DNA from: Xylanibacter rarus | GTDB lineage: Bacteria > Bacteroidota > Bacteroidia > Bacteroidales > Bacteroidaceae | Reading direction: 5' to 3' | DNA length: 64,000 nucleotides | Assembly (NCBI RefSeq): GCF_001275135.1 | Contig: NZ_LFQU01000001.1 | Coordinates: 186,001-250,000 of the forward strand | Program-made: the position numbers and the translations under genes | Notes under the pieces: generated by a model | Seen by the model: only the letters and a program-made list of their open reading frames with translations | What the model was told of the DNA's origin: nothing | The model's database searches: none | Part shown: positions 18,529 to 27,198 of the stretch, piece after piece | How positions within the stretch are numbered: the stretch's first letter is position 1 | Layout of the letters: each line of letters begins with the position of its first letter

Positions 18529-18577
18529 AAAGCACACTCCCTGTTGCTGTTATGGCAGGCAACAGGGAGTGCGCTTT
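18529..18577 (-). terminator. Terminator of the serine protease gene
   Basis: A 19-base stem with one mismatch has half-sites AAAGCACACTCCCTGTTGC (18529-18547) and GCAACAGGGAGTGCGCTTT (18559-18577). A T run follows on the minus strand. It lies 22 bases past the protease stop. Confidence 0.85.
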
Positions 18578-18598
18578 TTATGTTTCTTGTGCAAAAGA

Positions 18599-19723
18599 TT
18601 ATTTTCTCATAAATTCTTTTATGCTTTCCTCAGGAATACCGAAGTTAAAGTTGTCGGTAGTACCTAGCTTGGCGAAGTTTACGGCCACCAGATTGCCGTA
18701 TTCGTCAATCACGGGGCTGCCGCTTGAGCCCTGCAGCGTAGGTATGCTGTAGAGCAGGCGCTGGCCGTCAGACAGCTGCGTAACCTTGCCGCTCGTCATC
18801 TGCACCTTTATGCCCTGTTTGGTGTTGGCAAGCACAAGTCCGGCGTTATATCCTATCATATACAGCTGCTGGTCTATCTTCAGCTTGTCGTCGTCGCTGC
18901 TTGAGAAGAGGGTTGCCAGCTTGTCGGTGAACGACCGCTCAGAGTCGTCGCCTTTCAGTTTAAATATATATGTATTTTCAGGCGTCTTCTTGTTCTTTAG
19001 CTGTATTAGCGCGAGGTCGATGTTCTCTTTGTCAGATGTACGTACCACCACGCACGGATTCTTTATTATGAAGTCGCTTTCGCTGGTTACGTATGTGTTG
19101 TTGTAGGCAATGCCCAGTTCCGATATAGTCCTTATCTTAATGCCCTCAGGGTCAATGTTGTCGTCGATGCCTTCGCGCGACTGCTTCAGTGCCGTAAACT
19201 GCTCGCTCAGCTCTGCCTGTTGCGCGTTTATCTGTGCCAGCCTTTCCTGGTCTGTGTGTATAAATCCGTAGAAGTCGAAGTAAGAGCAGCTGCTCTTCTG
19301 GCTCTCCAGCTGGTCATACTGCTGCGACAGTTCCGCCATCTGCTCAGTGAAAAACTGCTTCAGCGTCTTCATGAATCTTATCATGCTGCGGCGTGCCGTC
19401 ACGGCGTCGATGTCGGGCTGTGCCACGTGGCGGTTGGTCATCAGCGTGCCCTCCTTGTCGATGAAGAATGCCGTACCCGTTATCATGTTGCGGTCTTTCT
19501 TGGCTTCCTCAGCGTCGGCCGTCAGTCCGGTTATGTCGCCGTCTTCGTCAAGGCCCTTGAAATAAAGCGAGTTGCCGTTAGGAAGCTGCACCTCATAGTA
19601 AAACTCGTTTAACACCACTACCACACCCGAAGATGTCTCCTTGAACAGCTCTTCGGCAGATTTCTTGTTGCTGCATCCTGCAAATAATATCAGGATAAGG
19701 CTTAGCGTGAATAATTTTTTCAT
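18599..19723 (-). CDS. Trypsin-like serine protease lipoprotein with coiled-coil insert
   Basis: The protein has 374 residues with a lipoprotein leader (LFAGC, Cys17). The chymotrypsin-fold triad is visible: His99 in TNRHV, Asp236 in NIDLALIQL and Ser334 in LQGSSGSPV. The spacing between His99 and Asp236 is much longer than usual. About 110-185 is a charged helical segment (ELSQQYDQLESQ, AQINAQQAELSEQF) that reads as a coiled coil inserted into the protease fold. No PDZ domain is present, so it is not a standard HtrA. It probably acts at the cell envelope. It is monocistronic with a strong terminator. Confidence 0.85.
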   Translation of the reverse strand: MKKLFTLSLILILFAGCSNKKSAEELFKETSSGVVVVLNEFYYEVQLPNGNSLYFKGLDEDGDITGLTADAEEAKKDRNMITGTAFFIDKEGTLMTNRHVAQPDIDAVTARRSMIRFMKTLKQFFTEQMAELSQQYDQLESQKSSCSYFDFYGFIHTDQERLAQINAQQAELSEQFTALKQSREGIDDNIDPEGIKIRTISELGIAYNNTYVTSESDFIIKNPCVVVRTSDKENIDLALIQLKNKKTPENTYIFKLKGDDSERSFTDKLATLFSSSDDDKLKIDQQLYMIGYNAGLVLANTKQGIKVQMTSGKVTQLSDGQRLLYSIPTLQGSSGSPVIDEYGNLVAVNFAKLGTTDNFNFGIPEESIKEFMRK

Positions 19724-19969
19724 AATAAAGGCGTTTTCTTTTTCAACTTGTTTTGCCGCCTTTTGCAGCGGGCAGGAACGTATTTAAATGTTTTTTATGG
19801 TGAGCAAAGTTAACAAAAATGTCAGTATTTTAAAAATTATTATCAATAAAATTGTGCTACATGCCAAAACTTGTCCGGTTTAGCCATGTCAGTGTTTATC
19901 GTTGGTTTACACAAATGCTTTGTCTGCTTGGTTTTCCGCCAATATCATGCTTCCGCCAGAGCATCTGCC

Positions 19970-20557
19970 TTATTCATATTCCTTTATAACCAGATGCCTC
20001 GGCAGCGTTATCACCTTTAGCCGCTTGAACCACACTCTTGCCGAATTGTTGAAGTAGCGCGTTACGTGGCTGCTTATCATGTAGTATTTTAGCGCATACT
20101 CGTCCATGTGTTCGGCAAATGCAGCCTTTATTCTTGAGCATTTCTCGTTTATGGCGTTGTCCGTGGGATTCACCAGCCTGCTCACAGTCTCGTTTATCTT
20201 TTCTATGTCCAGGCTGCCGTTGGTCGTGGCCTTATACAGGCGCGTTATTTCCTCGCTGTGGTCGACGAGGTCTTTAAACTCAACACCTTCGGGATGATTA
20301 AGGAAGAACAGATAGAGAGCCTTGTGAACGGGCGTCATAATAACCTCTTTGCCGTAGTCTGTCAGTATGAAGTGGTAGTCGCTTGTAATTCTCAGCCGGC
20401 TCAGGCTCGTTTTGGCTGCCTCTATGCGCAGTTCTTCCAGCACAGGCACCGATATGGCACGCAGAAGCAGGTCTGTGCGTCCCATGCGCTGCAGTTCCAT
20501 TACCATTTTCTTCACCTCATTAGCAATAGCCTGCGCTTTGTCGTTGTTTGTTTCCAT
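19970..20557 (-). CDS. Conserved hypothetical cytoplasmic protein
   Basis: The protein has about 195 residues with no signal peptide or membrane segment. It is mostly helical; a middle part reads MTPVHKALYLFFLNHPEGVEFKDLVDH, followed by a charged helix. That pattern is seen in uncharacterised Bacteroidales proteins and loosely resembles a winged-helix, but I cannot support a DNA-binding call. I chose the ATG at 20557 rather than the GTG at 20566 because a -7 box (20571-20578, minus strand TATTTTTG) places the transcript start close to 20564. Confidence 0.7.
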   Translation of the reverse strand: METNNDKAQAIANEVKKMVMELQRMGRTDLLLRAISVPVLEELRIEAAKTSLSRLRITSDYHFILTDYGKEVIMTPVHKALYLFFLNHPEGVEFKDLVDHSEEITRLYKATTNGSLDIEKINETVSRLVNPTDNAINEKCSRIKAAFAEHMDEYALKYYMISSHVTRYFNNSARVWFKRLKVITLPRHLVIKEYE

Positions 20558-20570
20558 GTCATTCACACTG

Positions 20571-20578
20571 CAAAAATA
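20571..20578 (-). promoter_or_regulatory. -7 box of the hypothetical gene at 19970
   Basis: The minus strand reads TATTTTTG, a match to TAnnTTTG, 14 bases before the ATG at 20557. The leader would be only a few bases long. Confidence 0.5.
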
Positions 20579-20666
20579 CTTTAATATTTTTATTGTGTAA
20601 TAATTTTTTTCGGCATTTTTATCTCTGCAAGCCTTGCGCTCTGCTGCGCCTTATATAAAAGATGAT

Positions 20667-20674
20667 TATCTTTG
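20667..20674 (+). promoter_or_regulatory. -7 box of the solitary ftsZ-like gene
   Basis: TATCTTTG matches TAnnTTTG, 22 bases before ATG 20696. A TTG start at 20672 would fall inside this box, so 20696 is the real start. Confidence 0.65.
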
Positions 20675-20695
20675 CTGTCGCAAAACACAAGGCAT

Positions 20696-22147
20696 ATGGA
20701 AGAAAGAAAGTTTGGTACGATAGATTTTGGCGAACCTGTAGACCTGTCGCAGAACATCATCAAGGTTGTCGGCGTGGGCGGCGGTGGCTGCAATGCCGTT
20801 CAGAACATGTATGAAGAAGGCATCGACGGCATAAGCTTTGCCGTGTGCAACACCGACAGTCAGCCGCTTGCAAGGTCGGCCGTTCCCGTTAAGCTGCTTC
20901 TCGGCAAGCGCGGTCTCGGCGTAGGCGGAGTGCCCGAAAAGGGACGCGAGGAGGCCGAGTCGAGCCTTGAACAGATAAAGAGCCTGTTTGCAGACGAGAC
21001 AGAGATGGTGTTCGTAACGGCCGGAATGGGTGGCGGCACCGGCACGGGTGCAGCCCCGGTGGTGGCCGGCGTGGCGCGTTCCATGGGTCTTCTTACGATA
21101 GGCGTGGTTACCATTCCTTTCTTTTTCGAGAAAGAGAAAAAGATAATAAAGGCCCTTAAGGGCGTTGAGGAGATGCGCAAGAATGTTGATGCGCTGCTCA
21201 TAGTGAACAACGAAAGCCTGTGCGACGTTTATGCCGACTCGAAGATTCCGGTGAAGGAGGCATTCAAGTATGCCGACAACGTGCTGTGCAATGCCGTTAA
21301 GAGCATAGCCGAACTGATAACCGTTGAAGGCAACATAAACCTCGACTTCTGCGATGTTGAGTCGACAATGAAGAACGGGGGCGAAGCCATCATGGCCATC
21401 GGGCGCGCCGGCGGCGAGCGAAGGGTGGAGAAAGCCATATTCAATGCGCTCGACTCACCTCTGCTTTACGGCAACGATGTGAGCAAGGCAAAGCGCATAC
21501 TGCTGAATATATACACCAGCGAGGAGCATCCCCTGCTTGTCAATGAGCTTGAGGAGATTGATGCATTTATGGACAAACTTTGGCATAACCTTGATGTCAT
21601 ATGGGGTGTTTCAGACGACAATTCGCTCGGTGAAGATGCCAAGATTGCCATCCTTGCAACGGGCATGGACGACGAAAGCTGTGATTTCTGCCGAACGGAG
21701 ACAGAGCGCCAGTATTCAGACGATGAGCATTATCATGAGCTAATAAAGAAACTGTATAAGCCTAAGAACAGCAAAATGCGCAGACCGTATCATGTGCCGG
21801 TGGCTGATGTTGCTGAGGCAGATTTGCCGTCAGATGCCATTCTGCCTGATAATGGAGTAGGGACGGATAGCGAGAATACGGATATGCCGGGCACGATACA
21901 GCTTGAAGTAAAGCCATGTGATGAAGAAGCCGTAAAGCCTGCTGCCCAGCCTGTTGTTGAGCAGGCAGAAGAAGTGGTGCATGTTGGCAGTGCAGAGCCG
22001 GTCGTAGAGCATAATGACAACGAACAGCAGATAACGGCAAGAGACTTAAAAGGTGTTGAGCCCGGTGTTGATACGCCACAGCGAAGGACCGTGAAGGGCA
22101 TTGTTGACAAAATAGCAGGAATCATTAACAACATCCTGAAAGAGTAG
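20696..22147 (+). CDS. FtsZ-family GTPase (solitary, divergent C-terminal tail)
   Basis: This is a tubulin-like GTPase of bacterial cell division with 483 residues. The nucleotide-binding GGGGCNAV (28-35) and the tubulin signature GGGTGTG (112-118) are present, as is the T7 catalytic loop NINLDFCDV (about 213-221) with both acidic residues. After the core (to about 325), the linker is acidic and proline-rich. The tail ends in KGIVDKIAGIINNILKE, which reads as an amphipathic helix rather than the usual FtsZ tail peptide. No ftsA, ftsQ or mur genes are nearby, so the main ftsZ is probably elsewhere and this is a paralogue. Confidence 0.88.
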   Translation: MEERKFGTIDFGEPVDLSQNIIKVVGVGGGGCNAVQNMYEEGIDGISFAVCNTDSQPLARSAVPVKLLLGKRGLGVGGVPEKGREEAESSLEQIKSLFADETEMVFVTAGMGGGTGTGAAPVVAGVARSMGLLTIGVVTIPFFFEKEKKIIKALKGVEEMRKNVDALLIVNNESLCDVYADSKIPVKEAFKYADNVLCNAVKSIAELITVEGNINLDFCDVESTMKNGGEAIMAIGRAGGERRVEKAIFNALDSPLLYGNDVSKAKRILLNIYTSEEHPLLVNELEEIDAFMDKLWHNLDVIWGVSDDNSLGEDAKIAILATGMDDESCDFCRTETERQYSDDEHYHELIKKLYKPKNSKMRRPYHVPVADVAEADLPSDAILPDNGVGTDSENTDMPGTIQLEVKPCDEEAVKPAAQPVVEQAEEVVHVGSAEPVVEHNDNEQQITARDLKGVEPGVDTPQRRTVKGIVDKIAGIINNILKE

Positions 22148-22188
22148 TCTGCCCGCAAATAATATAATATTGATGCATTGCTAAATTG

Positions 22189-22238
22189 TAAATGCCGCCA
22201 GACAAGGCTTGAATTAAGGGCCTGTCTGGCGGCATTTA
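22189..22238. terminator. Terminator between ftsZ-like and MATE genes
   Basis: A 16-bp perfect stem, TAAATGCCGCCAGACA (22189-22204) with TGTCTGGCGGCATTTA (22223-22238), lies between two convergent genes and can serve both. Confidence 0.8.
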
Positions 22239-22363
22239 TGCTATTTTTATGCTGTATATGATTTTCCGTAAGAGCTGATCTGGTTGCATCATTCTGCTTT
22301 CTGCCGTCATGCTTTTTTGCTGTTGGCTCTTCTTCATTCACACTTTTGCCTCGTTGTCTGCCG

Positions 22364-23713
22364 TCATGCCTTGGCCATTCGCTTTTTGAGCCTTTTATAC
22401 ACAATCACCACTGCCGGCACAAGGAACAGGTCGGCGGCTATCCATGCCGTAGGGTCGCCGTAGCATACGCCAAGAAACAGGAATGCCGGAACCAGCCACA
22501 GACTCACGCCGCAGCGGGCTATCATCTCCATTACGCCCGAAAGCATTGACAGATTAGAGAAGCCTAAGCCTTGCAGACTGTAGCGGAATATGGTGAGAAT
22601 GCCGAGAACGGGGAAGAAATAGCTTGATATTCGCATGTACATTGCTGCGTTTGATATAATTTCGCTTTCGGTAGATTTTACGAACATCAGCATCATCTCG
22701 TCGGCAAAAAGCCCGATGACAATGAGGGTAAACACAAAATAAACGAGCATGATCTTTACTGCCGAAGTCATTCCCAGTTTTATTCTCTCCAGCTTGCGTG
22801 CGCCTATGTTCTGTCCGCAATATGTGGCCATGGCCACTCCGATATTCTCAAACACGCACGTGAACAGATACTTCACGCGCATTGCCGCCGTAAACGAAGC
22901 CACATAGACCGTGCCGAGGGCATTATTGGCACTTTGCAGCATTATGGTGCCGATGGCTGTGATGGAGAACTGAAGCCCCATGGGTATGCCGTTGTTGAGC
23001 AGCTTTCCCACCATCTTGTCGTTGTATGCGCGCTCGCGTCCCTGCGGAATGAGTATGCGCATGCGCTTCTTTATGTATAGAGCGCACAGTGCCGAGGCAA
23101 ATATTTGCGACAGCATGGTGGCGATGCCTGCGCCCTCAACGCCCATGCCGAAGGCGATGATGAGCAGAAAGTCGAGCAGGATGTTGACCACCGAAGAGGC
23201 TATCAGAAAGTAGAATGGCTGCTTGGAGTCGCCAAGGGCACGGATGAATCCCGACAGGATGTTATACGCTATGGTGAACGGTATGGCCAGAAAGTTGAGC
23301 ATAAGGAACAGCCATGCGTCGTGGAATATGTCGGCCGGCGTGTTGACAATCTTCAGTATGCGCTCGCAGAATATGCATGTTATCACGGTTATCACAACGG
23401 CTATCACAGCCGCTATGCGCAGGGCATTGCTCACGTAGGCACGCATCTTTGAGTAGTCTTTGGCTCCGAACTCCTGCGCCACTGGTATGGCGAAGCCTGC
23501 GCACGAGCCGTTGCAGAAGCCCATAATCAGAAACATTATTGATGAAGACGCGCCTACGGCAGCCAGGGCGTTTACGCCTATAAACTGGCCTACGATGGCT
23601 GCGTCGATTATTAGATACATCTGTTGCAATATGTAGCCGCAAATCAGCGGCACCGCAAAGTGTATGATGTCGCGCGTGGGCGAGCCCACGGTCATGTCGT
23701 TAATGTTAGCCAT
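22364..23713 (-). CDS. MATE family efflux transporter (copy 1)
   Basis: The inner-membrane protein has 449 residues and about twelve membrane segments arranged as two six-helix halves, the MATE/NorM pattern that exports drugs or metabolites against Na+ or H+. The N terminus DMTVGSPTRDIIHFAVPLICGYILQQMYLIIDAAIVGQFIG is typical of the DinF/NorM branch in Bacteroidales. I chose the ATG at 23713 because a -7 box (23740-23747) lies within the longer reading frame. Substrate is unknown. Two further MATE genes are at 43151 and 45191. Confidence 0.92.
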   Translation of the reverse strand: MANINDMTVGSPTRDIIHFAVPLICGYILQQMYLIIDAAIVGQFIGVNALAAVGASSSIMFLIMGFCNGSCAGFAIPVAQEFGAKDYSKMRAYVSNALRIAAVIAVVITVITCIFCERILKIVNTPADIFHDAWLFLMLNFLAIPFTIAYNILSGFIRALGDSKQPFYFLIASSVVNILLDFLLIIAFGMGVEGAGIATMLSQIFASALCALYIKKRMRILIPQGRERAYNDKMVGKLLNNGIPMGLQFSITAIGTIMLQSANNALGTVYVASFTAAMRVKYLFTCVFENIGVAMATYCGQNIGARKLERIKLGMTSAVKIMLVYFVFTLIVIGLFADEMMLMFVKSTESEIISNAAMYMRISSYFFPVLGILTIFRYSLQGLGFSNLSMLSGVMEMIARCGVSLWLVPAFLFLGVCYGDPTAWIAADLFLVPAVVIVYKRLKKRMAKA

Positions 23714-23739
23714 AATTCTGTTATCCTTTTTTCGGGGTG

Positions 23740-23747
23740 CAAAATTA
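23740..23747 (-). promoter_or_regulatory. -7 box of MATE copy 1
   Basis: The minus strand reads TAATTTTG, matching TAnnTTTG, 27 bases before the ATG at 23713. Confidence 0.55.
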
Positions 23748-23873
23748 TGCAAAAATAAGGAACTGCCGATTACTTTTCGGGTTAAAGTAGTTAAAAGGTT
23801 TGTGCCATCATGATAAAAGGCAAGTGTATGGCTTTGCCTTAACGGTGTTTCTGATATATTCGTTTTAAATAAT

Positions 23874-23917
23874 CAGGCGACATTCCTGTCTGAATGAAAG
23901 CAGCGGAATGTCGCCTG
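23874..23917 (-). terminator. Terminator of the DUF4160-DUF2442 pair
   Basis: A 13-bp perfect stem, CAGGCGACATTCC (23874-23886) with GGAATGTCGCCTG (23905-23917), is followed by an A/T-rich run on the minus strand. It lies 80 bases beyond the DUF2442 stop. Confidence 0.7.
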
Positions 23918-23996
23918 GTATAGGTGTTGTAGGCTGTTCGTTAATAAGACGCCGTACAGTTTATAGCTGTTTGATAAAACAAGTTAGGCGTATAAT

Positions 23997-24281
23997 TTAA
24001 AGCACGTCGAGAGGAGACCTTTTCATCACGAGCGGATAGCGTTCAGGATGTTTCAGGCAGTCTATTTCGAGGTCGACATCCAGTTCCGGCCATTCTATTG
24101 CGTTTTTTCCTGCCATTCTGACGTTGAGCGCGCTGCTTATTCGTGCATTGCGAAGCCATGGAACGCGATTGTACGACACAAAGTAGTCGTTGCCTAAGAC
24201 GGACAGCATCATCCCCTGAGAGTTAATCATCAAGACGCTTACCGATGTGTTCTTCAAATTGTCGTTTAAATTCGTTTCCAT
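23997..24281 (-). CDS. DUF2442 family protein
   Basis: The protein has 94 residues. The family core is visible: VSVLMINSQGMMLSVLGNDYFVSY, then WLRNARISSALNVR, and the hallmark IEWPELDVDLEIDCLKHPERYP. It overlaps the upstream DUF4160 gene by 59 bp in another frame. DUF2442 and DUF4160 genes are frequently paired and have been suggested to behave as a toxin-antitoxin-like module; the activity is not established as far as I know. Confidence 0.85.
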   Translation of the reverse strand: METNLNDNLKNTSVSVLMINSQGMMLSVLGNDYFVSYNRVPWLRNARISSALNVRMAGKNAIEWPELDVDLEIDCLKHPERYPLVMKRSPLDVL

Positions 24282-24474
24282 ATTTCAATACAATTTTAGT
24301 GATATTTTTTATTTCTTTGTCGCTGAACCCATAGTTGTTTGCCAGCGTTATGTTGGGTTCCAGCCAAAATTTAGCTTCGTTTTCGGCTTTTATTACATGG
24401 ACATGCTTCCGTTCTTCCTCGTTGGAATATATCTTGAAGACAAATCCATTTTCCTCTTTAAACTTTGGACTCAT
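24223..24474 (-). CDS. DUF4160 family protein
   Basis: The protein has 83 residues. Its hallmarks are the N-terminal FKIYSNEEERKHVHVIKAENEAKFWLEP, with the HVHV motif, and NNYGFSDKEIKNITKIVLKYGNEFKRQFEEHI. It is the first gene of the pair with DUF2442, on the same strand with a 59-bp overlap, which points to coupled translation. In this family the DUF4160 member is usually first. Confidence 0.87.
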   Translation of the reverse strand: MSPKFKEENGFVFKIYSNEEERKHVHVIKAENEAKFWLEPNITLANNYGFSDKEIKNITKIVLKYGNEFKRQFEEHIGKRLDD

Positions 24475-24622
24475 ACGCCATTTCTTTGTTTACTAAGTAA
24501 AGAATATTTTGCGTAAATGCAAGATAATCAGAAACTTTTGCCCATAAACTTATCATGCTTTTCTGCGTCATATCCTTTTGTGTTATATGCGAGACGTTGT
24601 ATGCCTGTGTCTTGTCCCTTCG

Positions 24623-25402
24623 TTAATAAGATGCCGTGCAGCTTATTCCTGCCTCAATAACCCTGTCGCGTATGGCGTCGAGAGTCTCGTGAGATGCTTT
24701 CAGCAGGTCGTGGTCTGGTGTCTCGCGGTCGATGGTGTATATCATAACCTGCTGCGGCTTGATATCTTTCAATGCCTCGAGCCACGGACCAACATATTTT
24801 TCTCCCGTGTTGTCGACGTCTTCGCTGCCGGTCTTGCCGCGCATGAACATCGTCTGAACAATCACGTGACCATTGAACGACTTCATGGTCTCAATGATTT
24901 TCTTTACGTCGTAGGTCTTGCTGACGGGACGGTCCACCTTATTAATATAGTCAGGGTCAACAGTGTCGAGCTTCAGAATGTTGTTGTCCACCTTCAGCAG
25001 TGCTGCGTGCACTTCCGGTCTGTCTGCCATTGTGGTGTTGCTCAGCACCGACACTTTGGCCTTGGGGCAATATTTGTCGCGCAGCTCTATGGTGTCGTCT
25101 ATTATTCCGGCGAAGTGCGGATGCGCCGTAGGTTCGCCGTTGCCTGCAAACGTAAGCACGTCGGGCAGCTGTCCTTCGGTCTTCATCTCTTTGAGTTTTG
25201 CCTCAAGCTTCTCTGCAACCTCCTCGCGTGTGGGGCGGCGCAGCTTAGGACGATGGTCGGCATTAAAGCCGCATTCACAATAAATACAGTCAAATGTGCA
25301 GACCTTACCGTCTGCCGGCATAAGGTTTATGCCTAGCGAAATGCCGAGACGGCGGCTGTGAACCGGGCCGAATATCGGCGATGGATATATTACTGTGCTC
25401 AT
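24623..25402 (-). CDS. Radical SAM protein (COG0731-like)
   Basis: The protein has 259 residues. The radical SAM iron-sulfur motif is CTFDCIYCECG (C-x3-C-x2-C, about residues 35-43), preceded by FGPVHSRRLGISLGINLMP. The SAM-binding GNGEPT motif (about 88-93) is present. The overall pattern matches the COG0731 group, related to TYW1-like oxidoreductases; the substrate in bacteria is not known. I chose ATG 25402 because a consensus promoter lies at 25408-25438, inside the longer reading frame. Confidence 0.88.
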   Translation of the reverse strand: MSTVIYPSPIFGPVHSRRLGISLGINLMPADGKVCTFDCIYCECGFNADHRPKLRRPTREEVAEKLEAKLKEMKTEGQLPDVLTFAGNGEPTAHPHFAGIIDDTIELRDKYCPKAKVSVLSNTTMADRPEVHAALLKVDNNILKLDTVDPDYINKVDRPVSKTYDVKKIIETMKSFNGHVIVQTMFMRGKTGSEDVDNTGEKYVGPWLEALKDIKPQQVMIYTIDRETPDHDLLKASHETLDAIRDRVIEAGISCTASY

Positions 25403-25407
25403 ATATG

Positions 25408-25438
25408 CAAAGATAGTGCAACCTTTGGTAATAACAAA
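25408..25438 (-). promoter_or_regulatory. Consensus promoter of the radical SAM gene
   Basis: The minus strand reads TTTG (25438-25435), 19 bases, then TATCTTTG (25415-25408). The match and spacing are exact, and the leader is very short. Confidence 0.78.
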
Positions 25439-26235
25439 ATAAAAAGCCGTTAAGTCAGCTTTTATTTTTCTTTTGTCAATATCCAGCCGCATTTGCCGTG
25501 CCTTTCTTGGCATCTGTTGCTGTGTAAAGTGGCTATGCCGCGTTGCTGAAGAAATAGTTATATTATCTTCTTGTGCAGGGCGTCTGCCTGCATGCAGCCG
25601 TTGTTGCGGGCAGCGCGTTGCAGAAGCTGTATGCTGTATATGCAGAAATAAATCTTGCATATGTCTCTTTGAAAGCATTGTTGCGGTTTTATATGTCAAT
25701 ATGATATTCTGAAAATGTACGTTTTGCGGCTCGTTCTAGAATGGCAAATAGCCTCCTGCCATGCAAAAACAGGCATATTAAAGTCTGAAATCAAGTCTTT
25801 TACATTGCAAAACATGGCCTTTTGCATTTCAGAAAGCATTGTTTTGCAATGCGAAATGCATAGGATTACATGCCGAAATACGGCCTTTTATGCTGCGAAT
25901 GTAGTATGTTCTTTCTTTTGCAGGTGTATGTTCGCTGCACACTTTGCCAAAATAAGCTCTTAACCTTCTGATTGTCAGGCTGCAGTCTTTGCACACTTCT
26001 GCCTGCGATATTTGCGCCCAGAGATAAATAAGTTTAGAATTCCGCGGTATGGAAGCCTTTGCGTAAATCAGAAAGGAAGCCTAATTAGACAAATACTTCT
26101 CAAAATGTCATGTCGTATAGCCCTGCATACGGCTATATAATAGCCCTAATGCTGTTAATAGTCGTTAAACTGTTGTGAGTGAGAATATTTTTTTGTTACT
26201 TTGCACCAAATTAGGTGTGTTATAGCCACAAAATA
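25439..26235. other. Gene-free region upstream of ftsX
   Basis: These roughly 800 bases between divergent genes hold 22-bp array 4 (25743-25896). The rest is A/T-rich with no feature I can name. Just before ftsX there is a weak -7-like TTACTTTG at 26197-26204. Confidence 0.7.
25743..25896 (+). repeat. 22-bp phased A/T-tract array 4 (7 units)
   Basis: This is the longest array, with units at 25743, 25765, 25787, 25809, 25831, 25853 and 25875. Examples are GAAATCAAGTCTTTTACATT and AAAACATGGCCTTTTGCATT. Several units contain TTTTGCA/TGCAAAA half-palindromes. No arm element is adjacent. Confidence 0.82.
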
Positions 26236-27114
26236 ATGGGTAAAAAAAGAAACAAGACCCGCGTCCGCCACGGACTGCAGGGCATAACTTTATGTATAAG
26301 CACCGCGTTGGTGCTGATTTTGTTAGGAATGGTAGTGTTCTCCGTTTTCACGGCGCACAATCTTTCAGCGTATGTGAAAGAAAACCTCACAGTTACGATG
26401 ATGCTTGGCGAGGATATAACTAATCCGGAGGCACGGCAGTTGTGCAACGACTTGAAAAAACGCCCTTACATAAGTCATCTGACATATATAAGCAAGGAGC
26501 AGGCCCTGAAGGAACAGACCGAGGCCATGGGCACGGACCCGAGCGAGTTCTTGGGCACCAATCCGTTTGTCGCTTCGATAGAGCTGCAGCTCAAGGCGCA
26601 GTATGCCAACAGCGACTCGCTCAAATGGATATCGAAAGACCTGAAGCGCGACTCTAAGGTTACTGACATAACTTATCCGCAGGACCTTATGGACAGCGTG
26701 AACACCAACTTGCAGAAAATCAACCTGGTGTTGCTCGTGCTGGCCGTGCTGCTCACGTGCGTGTCGTTCTCGCTTATCAACAACACCGTAAAGCTTGGCG
26801 TATATGCGCGCCGCTTTACTATTCATACCATGAAGCTCGTCGGAGCCTCATGGGGATTCATCCGCAGACCTTTCCTCTGTAATGCCATCGGCATAGGACT
26901 TCTGGCAGCAGTCATAGCCAACCTCGTGCTTGGCGGAGGCATATATGCCCTGTATACATACGAGCCCGGAGTGCTCACTGTTATCACATGGCAGGTGATG
27001 GCCGTTACGGGAGGTTCGGTGTTCGTGTTCGGCATCGTCATCACGCTGCTGTGCGCATTCGTGTCGGTCAACAAATTCCTCAGGATGAAGGCCGGCGACC
27101 TATATAAAATCTAA
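26236..27114 (+). CDS. ftsX: Cell division protein FtsX (ABC-type permease subunit)
   Basis: FtsX works with the ATPase FtsE at the septum and activates peptidoglycan hydrolases. The protein has 292 residues. It has a basic cytoplasmic N terminus and membrane segment 1 at about 25-45. An extracellular loop (about 46-165) includes VTDITYPQDLMDSVN. Three C-terminal membrane segments follow, with the FtsX motif ARRFTIHTMKLVGASWGFIRRPF between them. ftsE is not adjacent, which is usual in Bacteroidetes. The next genes (DUF3098, uppP) form the conserved Bacteroidales order. ATG 26236 is used rather than an upstream alternative. Confidence 0.93.
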   Translation: MGKKRNKTRVRHGLQGITLCISTALVLILLGMVVFSVFTAHNLSAYVKENLTVTMMLGEDITNPEARQLCNDLKKRPYISHLTYISKEQALKEQTEAMGTDPSEFLGTNPFVASIELQLKAQYANSDSLKWISKDLKRDSKVTDITYPQDLMDSVNTNLQKINLVLLVLAVLLTCVSFSLINNTVKLGVYARRFTIHTMKLVGASWGFIRRPFLCNAIGIGLLAAVIANLVLGGGIYALYTYEPGVLTVITWQVMAVTGGSVFVFGIVITLLCAFVSVNKFLRMKAGDLYKI

Positions 27115-27198
27115 AGTGAATGCTGTTTTTCAGAGGCTGCTTCACGTGGCCTAAGTGGACGGAAAGTTTGTTACACAACAAAAATATAAAACTATAAA

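Larger units (their letters stand above)
17654..18598. other. Gene-free convergent region
   Basis: These 945 bases lie between two convergent genes. They hold 22-bp array 3 (17826-17935), arm-element copy B (17946-18254), a free inverted core (18279-18328) and the terminator of the protease gene (18529-18577). I see no credible gene. Confidence 0.85.

Noticed and set aside
25715-25963. An 82-residue plus-strand frame
   Set aside because: It is the translation of 22-bp array 4, with no other support.
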